11,758 bases of DNA from Puniceicoccaceae bacterium (GTDB lineage Bacteria > Verrucomicrobiota > Verrucomicrobiia > Opitutales > Coraliomargaritaceae), in the NCBI GenBank assembly GCA_003567255.1, contig PWZW01000072.1, forward strand, positions 1 through 11,758, written 5' to 3'. The notes beneath the pieces are model-generated. The model did no database searches. It was not told the origin of the DNA and worked only from the letters and a program-made list of their open reading frames with translations. Below are positions 7,864-11,758 of this stretch, piece after piece. The position numbers were made by a program, and so were the translations under genes. The stretch's first letter is position 1, and each line of letters starts with the position of its first letter.

Positions 7864-8130
7864 TCAGAGGGAAATGACTTCGGGAATGTGCGCAGCCCGC
7901 TCGTAGAGCGCAATAACTTCGTCCGCGGAGTTTACATAGAGCTCAAAAGTCATCGCAACGAAGCGGCCTTTTCGGGAAGGGCGTTCGCTGATCGGCGCGT
8001 CGGCAAAGAGCTCAAGCAGCGCCGGTTTTTCACTTTCTGGTACGATGAACTTGAACGGGTAGTAAGCCGGCCAAGTGTAGTGCAAGTCCAGAGAGAAGCG
8101 GAAAGATTCTGTGGAAAAAGAACTGCTCAT
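7864..8130 (-). CDS. DUF493 (YbeD-like) small protein
   Basis: An 88-aa cytoplasmic protein with the YPFKFIVP block near residues 23-30, an RPSRKGRFVAMTFEL central part and a C-terminal SADEVIALYERAAHIPEVISL-like ending (start S, Asp-Glu-Val-Ile, terminal Ile-Ser-Leu). These fit the DUF493/UPF0250 family, whose E. coli member YbeD has an ACT-like ferredoxin fold. The family has no established biochemical role; a regulatory ligand-binding role is only suggested by the fold. The start is uncertain: ATG codons at 8130, 8142 and 8151 are all in frame and none has a Shine-Dalgarno; 8130 is chosen because MSSSF begins a normal N-terminus and the extra residues look unconserved. It lies 54 bases before the cmk start and is likely in the same transcript. 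Confidence 0.75.
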   Translation of the reverse strand: MSSSFSTESFRFSLDLHYTWPAYYPFKFIVPESEKPALLELFADAPISERPSRKGRFVAMTFELYVNSADEVIALYERAAHIPEVISL

Positions 8131-8232
8131 GGGAAGGAACATAAGTTCCATTACACTCAGGTGCAAACGCCAAGCCGCTTCACTGGGGACGGATGGCCTT
8201 TCCCGGATACGTTCCGAATGGCCTGTCCGGCC

Positions 8233-9051
8233 TCACTCTTGAAAAAACCGGGGCACGCCGTAGGGGCCCCCGAGTGCGGACCTTTCCTCATCCTCGTAAT
8301 GGTTGAGGCTCATCACACCCCCCTCGGCGAGGGCCACCACCAACACGCGGGCGCGATGTGGTTTGTCGTAAAGATCTTTGAGATTTCTCTCCATGGGTGC
8401 GCCGTCGTCCATGACCATGGGTGCCCAGGAAACCGCCTGGTACTGACGCCGCCACCCTCGGGGCGTCGGGCTCCCGTCCAATTCGTGGGTGCAGTTTTCA
8501 CAGGCCCGGAATTCAAGCACGGCACTGCCGTCGGCATAAAGCGTGTACCGGAAATCCGCGAGCGCGGGGTCGCGGTACTCGTTTGCATATAAACCGGCGT
8601 AAGCGCTCCGTTGAGACTTATCGACCTTGAGGGTTTTGGGTTCCCCATCGCGCGTGGTGTAGTGGAGTATGTGGTTACCACCCGCCTCGACGGGATCGGC
8701 TCCCTCGTTAGTCGTACGCAGGCGCGCACGCTCCTCTGCCATCGCGGCGGCCCGATCCGCACGCTCCCGCTCAAAGGCTTCTGCCATCCGCGCCTGCTCG
8801 AGCTCGTAAGCGCGGGTGGCGGCGGCATCCGCTCGTAAGACGCGGAGCATTTCACGGAGTTGATCCAGTTCCGGACTGTTGACGCCCGCCTGCTCAGCTG
8901 CCCGGATTTGTGCTTCCAGATGATCCACCATGGGATCCGCCATGGTCGGCGCGAGCATACAGAAATGAATGGCAATTAGCCAGAGACAGAGTTGTGCGGT
9001 GCGTAGCAAAGGAAAGCCCGGCGCAAGGAAGTGAGTAATTTGCCTAAGCAT
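8233..9051 (-). CDS. Secreted coiled-coil protein of unknown function
   Basis: A 272-aa protein I do not recognise. From the ATG at 9051 it has a signal peptide: Arg at 3 and 17, a hydrophobic core at about 19-35, and a likely signal peptidase I site after PTMA (38). Residues ~42-118 are rich in Ala, Glu and Arg with heptad-like spacing (ERERADRAAAMAEERARLR), which suggests a coiled coil. The C-terminal part from ~128 has aromatic residues and beta-like segments (ILHYTTRDG, FRYTLYADGSAVLEF) and a CENC pair, possibly a disulphide in the periplasm. An ATG at 9081 would add ten residues before the signal peptide and is less likely. It is the first gene of the minus-strand run, 102 bases before the DUF493 gene. 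Nothing ties it functionally to its neighbours. Confidence 0.72.
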   Translation of the reverse strand: MLRQITHFLAPGFPLLRTAQLCLWLIAIHFCMLAPTMADPMVDHLEAQIRAAEQAGVNSPELDQLREMLRVLRADAAATRAYELEQARMAEAFERERADRAAAMAEERARLRTTNEGADPVEAGGNHILHYTTRDGEPKTLKVDKSQRSAYAGLYANEYRDPALADFRYTLYADGSAVLEFRACENCTHELDGSPTPRGWRRQYQAVSWAPMVMDDGAPMERNLKDLYDKPHRARVLVVALAEGGVMSLNHYEDEERSALGGPYGVPRFFQE

Positions 9052-9081
9052 GGAGGGTGAATAGGTGAGGGAAGGATGCAT

Positions 9082-9284
9082 TGTGGAAAGTTTTACGGAT
9101 AGCTATCGACCTTAGGGTTGTGACTCAAATGTTCTCAAAAAACCAGTCCAAATAATTGATGATGAGCACTTAGGGTAAACCTCTTTGAATTTGCGGAAAG
9201 GCAATTGGAGAACGATCCGATAAAAAGCGAAGATGGCTCAGCGATTGGCATGGAATTATCGGTTGGAAGCTGTAGTTTACGTCC
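9082..9284. other. Divergent intergenic region
   Basis: About 200 bases between the minus-strand run and the plus-strand membrane-protein gene, more AT-rich than its surroundings. It must hold the promoters for both directions if each unit starts here. I could not find a convincing -35/-10 pair on either strand and see no operator or repeat of note. Confidence 0.5.
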
Positions 9285-9569
9285 ATGGTAGAAGAACGTT
9301 CCTCTAGTGTAGCAAAGCTGCGAAAAAAATGGCTACTACTCTCAATATTTGGCGTAGCGCTTGTTGGCCTTGGTATAAATTTGATTGGCGAGGCCATTAT
9401 TGTGAAAAGTAATCCGCCTGAGGATGCGGGTCTAGCGCACATGGCGCACTGGTTTTGGGTGGGGCTTCCCGGCTTGGTTGCGCTTAACGCGGGTATTTGT
9501 TTCGTAGTAGATGCGGGCAAGCAGCGCTTTTGGATGGAATACTTGAGTCGGGGGGAGGACCCCAAGTAG
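9285..9569 (+). CDS. Small two-helix membrane protein, unknown
   Basis: A 94-aa predicted inner-membrane protein. A basic N-terminus (KLRKKW) precedes a first hydrophobic helix at about 16-40 (ending GEAIIV), a short polar loop with NPPEDAGLAHMAH, and a second helix at about 57-75. The C-terminus is charged (GKQRFWMEYLSRGEDPK). Its composition and helix arrangement look like a real membrane protein; the opposite-strand frame across it is rich in Ser, Pro and Arg and looks like a shadow. The pattern of small hydrophobic proteins with a GEA helix recalls hypotheticals in Verrucomicrobiota, from memory only. No Shine-Dalgarno within 15 bases of the ATG. It stands alone, about 100 bases before the Nudix gene. 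Confidence 0.68.
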   Translation: MVEERSSSVAKLRKKWLLLSIFGVALVGLGINLIGEAIIVKSNPPEDAGLAHMAHWFWVGLPGLVALNAGICFVVDAGKQRFWMEYLSRGEDPK

Positions 9570-9639
9570 CGAGAGCCTATGATTGCTTCCGTAAACGAGG
9601 GAGCCACCAAAGGTCTTGATCTTTTGCGGGATTGAACTT

Positions 9640-9661
9640 GCACCGGGCGTGCCGTTTTTTT
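9640..9661 (+). terminator. Possible weak terminator before the Nudix gene
   Basis: GCAC (9640-9643) and GTGC (9649-9652) form a four-pair stem around CGGGC, followed after CCG by seven T residues. The stem is short, so this may instead be a pyrimidine-rich leader for the gene starting at 9672. Confidence 0.27.
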
Positions 9662-9671
9662 CTCTTCAGAA

Positions 9672-10133
9672 ATGCGAGCAATCCGAACAGCAGCCCGAGC
9701 CCTCATTGTTGATCAGGCCCGCGTGTTGGCGATTAAGATGCGGGATGCCTCCGGCGTTTTCTACATTTTGCCGGGAGGCGGACAGCGCCACGGAGAAACC
9801 CTTGAGCAGGGCCTCGCCAGGGAATGCGCCGAGGAGGTTGGAAGCGCCATCGAAGTGGGAGAGTTGGCATACGTCCGCGAGTACATCGGTCGAAACCACG
9901 ATTTTTGTGCAGACCATCGTCATTTTCATCAGTTGGAAGTGGTCTTCCGTTGTCGACTGAAGGAACCGGAACGGATTGGGCAGGGCATCGAGATGGATAA
10001 AAAGCAAATCGGAGTGGAATGGCTATCGCTGGATACACTTTCCACCGCGCGACTCTATCCGCAAGTGCTCAAAACCGCCTTTTCGGAGCGTGATTTTGAG
10101 CTGGCGGTCGGCTACTGGGGTGACGTGAACTAG
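9672..10133 (+). CDS. Nudix hydrolase
   Basis: A 153-aa cytoplasmic hydrolase that cleaves a nucleoside diphosphate linked to another group, using Mg2+. The Nudix box GX5EX7REUXEEXGU is intact at residues 36-58: G36, E42, then R50-E51, E54-E55 and G57. Before it lies VLAIKMRDASGVFYILPGG, the usual strand leading into the box. A later His-rich segment (HDFCADHRHFHQLEVVF) could shape substrate choice. The substrate cannot be assigned; family members act on oxidised dNTPs, NDP-sugars, Ap4A, NADH and others. It is followed 62 bases later by a TIM-barrel gene on the same strand, possibly in one transcript. The ATG at 9672 places the fold correctly; the leader is T-rich with no Shine-Dalgarno. Confidence 0.92.
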   Translation: MRAIRTAARALIVDQARVLAIKMRDASGVFYILPGGGQRHGETLEQGLARECAEEVGSAIEVGELAYVREYIGRNHDFCADHRHFHQLEVVFRCRLKEPERIGQGIEMDKKQIGVEWLSLDTLSTARLYPQVLKTAFSERDFELAVGYWGDVN

Positions 10134-10195
10134 GAGGGTGTACGCTGCCTGACTTTTCCTTGCCTTGCGGAGCGGATCCACGCTTGCTTGAGCCT

Positions 10196-10960
10196 ATGCA
10201 ATCAGGACTCGTTTCGATCACTTTTCGTAAACTCAGCCCCGGCGAAATCATCCAGTTGATGGTTGAGCACCAACTGGTTGGTGTGGAGTGGGGTGGAGAT
10301 GTTCACGTGCCTCCGGGCGACCTCGAAAATGCACAACGCGTTGGCGCGGCTACCCGTGACGCTGGATTGACCGTGGCTGCCTACGGTTCCTACTACCGCT
10401 GCCTGCCAAACCCCGAGCAGACGCCCTCGGCTGTGGTGGACACCGCGCAAGCATTGGGCGCACCGTTGATTCGCGTCTGGGCCGGAAACGAAGGTTCGGC
10501 GGGCATTGCTCCTGAAAAAAGAGCGAAAGTGACCGCAAACCTTTCGGTGCTCGTTAACCTTGCCGAAAAGGTGGGGATCAAAGTTGCGCTTGAATTTCAT
10601 GCCAAAACACTGACTGACGATATTGGAAGCACGATCGATCTGCTTAAGGCGATCGACCATCCAAATTTGGGAACGCTCTGGCAACCCCCCAAGGGTATGT
10701 CATTTGAGGAGGCCAAGGAAGGATTGGAAAGCATCCTTCCTTGGCTTTGTAACCTTCACGTCTTTTCCTGGACGCTGGACGCAGATGGTAAAACCATACG
10801 GCACCCGTTGGCGCAGGCGGCTGATCGTTGGCCAGCCTACCTTGCCGCTGCCAAATCAGCATCTCCTGCCTTTGCGATGCTGGAATTTGTGCGTGAAGAT
10901 TCGACAGAACAATTTGCCGAGGACGCCGCTTTACTAAATCAATGGCTGGGATCCCTCTAG
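10196..10960 (+). CDS. Xylose isomerase-like TIM-barrel protein (sugar phosphate isomerase/epimerase)
   Basis: A 254-aa cytoplasmic protein of the AP-endonuclease-2/sugar isomerase superfamily. The barrel signs are GVEWGGDVHVPPG (29-41), AAYGSYYR, GAPLIRVWAGNEGS, VALEFHAKTLTDD with Glu133 and His135 as likely metal or substrate ligands, NLGTLWQPPKG, and NLHVFSW near the last strands, ending with a MLEFVRED strand. The usual acidic and histidine metal ligands of the superfamily appear in roughly the right strands, but the third strand carries GTLWQ rather than the commoner D-x-x-H, so the metal site may be altered. Such proteins act on sugars, inositols or hydroxypyruvate; substrate unknown. 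The ATG at 10196 is preferred to a TTG at 10160, whose extra residues precede the first barrel strand. No Shine-Dalgarno. Confidence 0.86.
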   Translation: MQSGLVSITFRKLSPGEIIQLMVEHQLVGVEWGGDVHVPPGDLENAQRVGAATRDAGLTVAAYGSYYRCLPNPEQTPSAVVDTAQALGAPLIRVWAGNEGSAGIAPEKRAKVTANLSVLVNLAEKVGIKVALEFHAKTLTDDIGSTIDLLKAIDHPNLGTLWQPPKGMSFEEAKEGLESILPWLCNLHVFSWTLDADGKTIRHPLAQAADRWPAYLAAAKSASPAFAMLEFVREDSTEQFAEDAALLNQWLGSL

Positions 10961-11044
10961 GTTCAGGCGGCATTGAGTTTTTTCAGCGGAGGCCGCCCAG
11001 CGAAAGCTTGCCTTTTGGACGGTCCGCGTTTTCTTCCTTTGACA

Positions 11045-11050
11045 TATACT
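11045..11050 (+). promoter_or_regulatory. Possible -10 element for tRNA-Arg
   Basis: TATACT resembles a sigma70 -10 box and would start transcription a few bases before the tRNA. A -35 at normal spacing is not seen; TTGGAC lies 24 bases upstream, too far. A guess. Confidence 0.28.
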
Positions 11051-11060
11051 GGTTTTGAAC

Positions 11061-11136
11061 GGGGGCGTAGCTCAGTGGATAGAGCAGCGGTTTTCTAAAC
11101 CGTTGGCCGTGGGTTCGAGTCCCACCGCCCCCGCCA
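11061..11136 (+). tRNA. tRNA-Arg (anticodon TCT)
   Basis: A full 76-base cloverleaf. The acceptor stem pairs GGGGGCG with CGCCCCC, the discriminator is G, and CCA is encoded in the DNA. The D stem is GCTC/GAGC. The anticodon stem GCGGT/ACCGT has one G-T pair and encloses TTTCTAA, so the anticodon is TCT, reading AGA (and AGG by wobble) as arginine. The variable loop is five bases. The T arm is GTGGG-TTCGAGT-CCCAC. No integrase or attachment-site duplication is seen beside it. Confidence 0.97.
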
Positions 11137-11160
11137 TTTTAAGCGATAGTTAGGCAGTCC

Positions 11161-11172
11161 TTTACATGTAAA
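11161..11172. promoter_or_regulatory. 12-bp perfect palindrome TTTACATGTAAA
   Basis: A perfect dyad 25 bases after the tRNA and about 170 bases before the next gene. Such AT-rich dyads often bind dimeric regulators, but no regulator gene is adjacent and a terminator role is not supported. Confidence 0.35.
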
Positions 11173-11297
11173 TCGAGCAGCATCATGTGCCTTTTGAAAA
11201 AGAGGAAGCGGTGATAAAATCCAAATAAGTGCCCACGCATGGGTCTCAGGATTATAGGTAGGGTTTCAATGGTTTGGAGATTGTCAATGGGCCTCTG

Positions 11298-11315
11298 GCA
11301 GGTATACTTACCTGC
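11298..11315. promoter_or_regulatory. Inverted repeat GCAGGTA-TACT-TACCTGC before the last gene
   Basis: Seven-base perfect arms around a four-base centre, ending about 28 bases before the ATG at 11344. It could be an operator or a leader hairpin for that gene. No T-run follows, so it is unlikely to be an intrinsic terminator for the tRNA. Confidence 0.4.
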
Positions 11316-11343
11316 GTGTAGGTGATTTTCACGACACAAGCCA

Positions 11344-11758
11344 ATGTCCGAAGCAAAAAAGTCCAAGCATGAACAGGGTCAATGGGTTCAGGGCCTCGCC
11401 AGATTTTTGGATAAAACTGATCACGCCAAGGCAGCGCTTTGGGACGATGCGCAAACGGAAGTTTCCATTGCCACGATTGGCGAAGTTGACGAGCGAGCAC
11501 TCCGCCGTTTACTAGAGGAAACCTTGGCGGATCCCTGGGTGGGCCGAAACGACGGTGAGTCCGCCGGAGCGACGCCTGCCGGCTACCGGATACGCACGCT
11601 TCCCGGGCAGACCTTGATCGAGAAGGAGGCGGTCTGTATTTCCGGGACACGGCTGTGGAGATGGCGTAAGTTGCCTTGGCCAGATCCGGCGGAAGCGCTC
11701 AAGCACCGCGATGAGGAGGCGGAAGAAGACTGGCGGGTTTTGGCTGGATTGGCGGCAA
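11344..11758 (+). CDS. Unknown hydrophilic protein, C-terminus outside window
   Basis: An open frame from the ATG at 11344 continues without a stop to the window end, giving 138 codons. It begins MSEAKKSKHEQGQW, is highly charged, and has WDDAQTEVSIATIGEVDERALRRLLEETLADPW, then GYRIRTLPGQTLIEKEAVCISG, then a Trp-rich RLWRWRKLPWPDP stretch and an acidic EEAEEDW tail. No signal peptide, membrane helix or known domain is recognised. Codon use and composition look like a real gene, and the competing minus-strand frames across it are Pro/Arg-rich shadows. The palindrome just upstream may belong to its control region. The leader CACGACACAAGCCA has no Shine-Dalgarno. Confidence 0.72.
   Translation, partial: MSEAKKSKHEQGQWVQGLARFLDKTDHAKAALWDDAQTEVSIATIGEVDERALRRLLEETLADPWVGRNDGESAGATPAGYRIRTLPGQTLIEKEAVCISGTRLWRWRKLPWPDPAEALKHRDEEAEEDWRVLAGLAA

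Noticed and set aside
9170..9706. 178-aa minus-strand open frame
   Set aside because: It is a shadow of the membrane-protein gene at 9285-9569, rich in Ser, Pro and Arg with no domain, while the plus frame has coherent transmembrane helices.
10966..10997. GGCGGC/GCCGCC inverted repeat after the TIM-barrel gene as a terminator
   Set aside because: The loop is 20 bases, the T-run is inside the loop, and none follows the second arm.
11039..11044. Perfect TTGACA before tRNA-Arg
   Set aside because: A -10 box at normal spacing would fall inside the tRNA acceptor stem (GGGGCG), so this hexamer cannot be its -35.
11061..11758. tRNA-Arg as the edge of an integrated island
   Set aside because: No integrase gene, no direct repeat of the tRNA 3' end and no mobile gene are visible, and the window ends too soon to judge.
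1..11758. CRISPR array, defence island, prophage or insertion sequence
   Set aside because: No spaced direct repeats, transposase or integrase motifs, or known defence genes are seen. Most genes are ordinary metabolism.

Overview
The window looks like chromosomal housekeeping and accessory metabolism from a Gram-negative bacterium, most plausibly Verrucomicrobiota (Opitutales/Opitutia-like). This is inferred from the style of several proteins: a long PurM of about 400 aa, a small DUF493 protein of the YPFKFIVP type, and an HPr with both the His and the Ser phosphorylation sites. The near absence of Shine-Dalgarno tracts before the genes is compatible with it. The taxonomic call is an inference and not certain.

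Layout. Positions 98-2328 (+) carry an MsbA-type ABC exporter and then an HPr phosphocarrier. Positions 2329-2583 are a gene-free convergent spacer with short inverted repeats and no coding explanation. Positions 2584-9051 form a minus-strand run of seven genes. In transcription order they are a secreted coiled-coil protein of unknown function, a DUF493 protein, cytidylate kinase (cmk), a PlsC-type 1-acylglycerol-3-phosphate acyltransferase overlapping cmk by 14 bases, purM, a protein of the family often labelled '3-methyladenine DNA glycosylase', and a Tat-exported lipoprotein-like FAD oxidoreductase. Gaps in this run are short (about 30-130 bases), so all or part may be one transcript. Positions 9082-9284 are a divergent intergenic region. 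Positions 9285-10960 (+) carry a two-helix membrane protein, a Nudix hydrolase and a xylose-isomerase-like TIM-barrel protein. Positions 11061-11136 encode tRNA-Arg(TCT) with a genomic CCA. After a spacer holding two palindromes, a hydrophilic unknown gene starts at 11344 and runs off the window.

How the genes relate: cmk and plsC join nucleotide and phospholipid precursor supply (CDP is needed for CDP-diacylglycerol), and purM belongs to de novo purine synthesis. The ABC exporter could move lipids or drugs, and HPr is a phosphotransfer or regulatory protein. I see no phage, transposase, CRISPR, toxin-antitoxin or defence gene cluster. The window is largely ordinary. The points worth a second look are the missing Shine-Dalgarno sequences, the convergent spacer, the misnamed glycosylase family, the exported flavoprotein and the palindromes after the tRNA.
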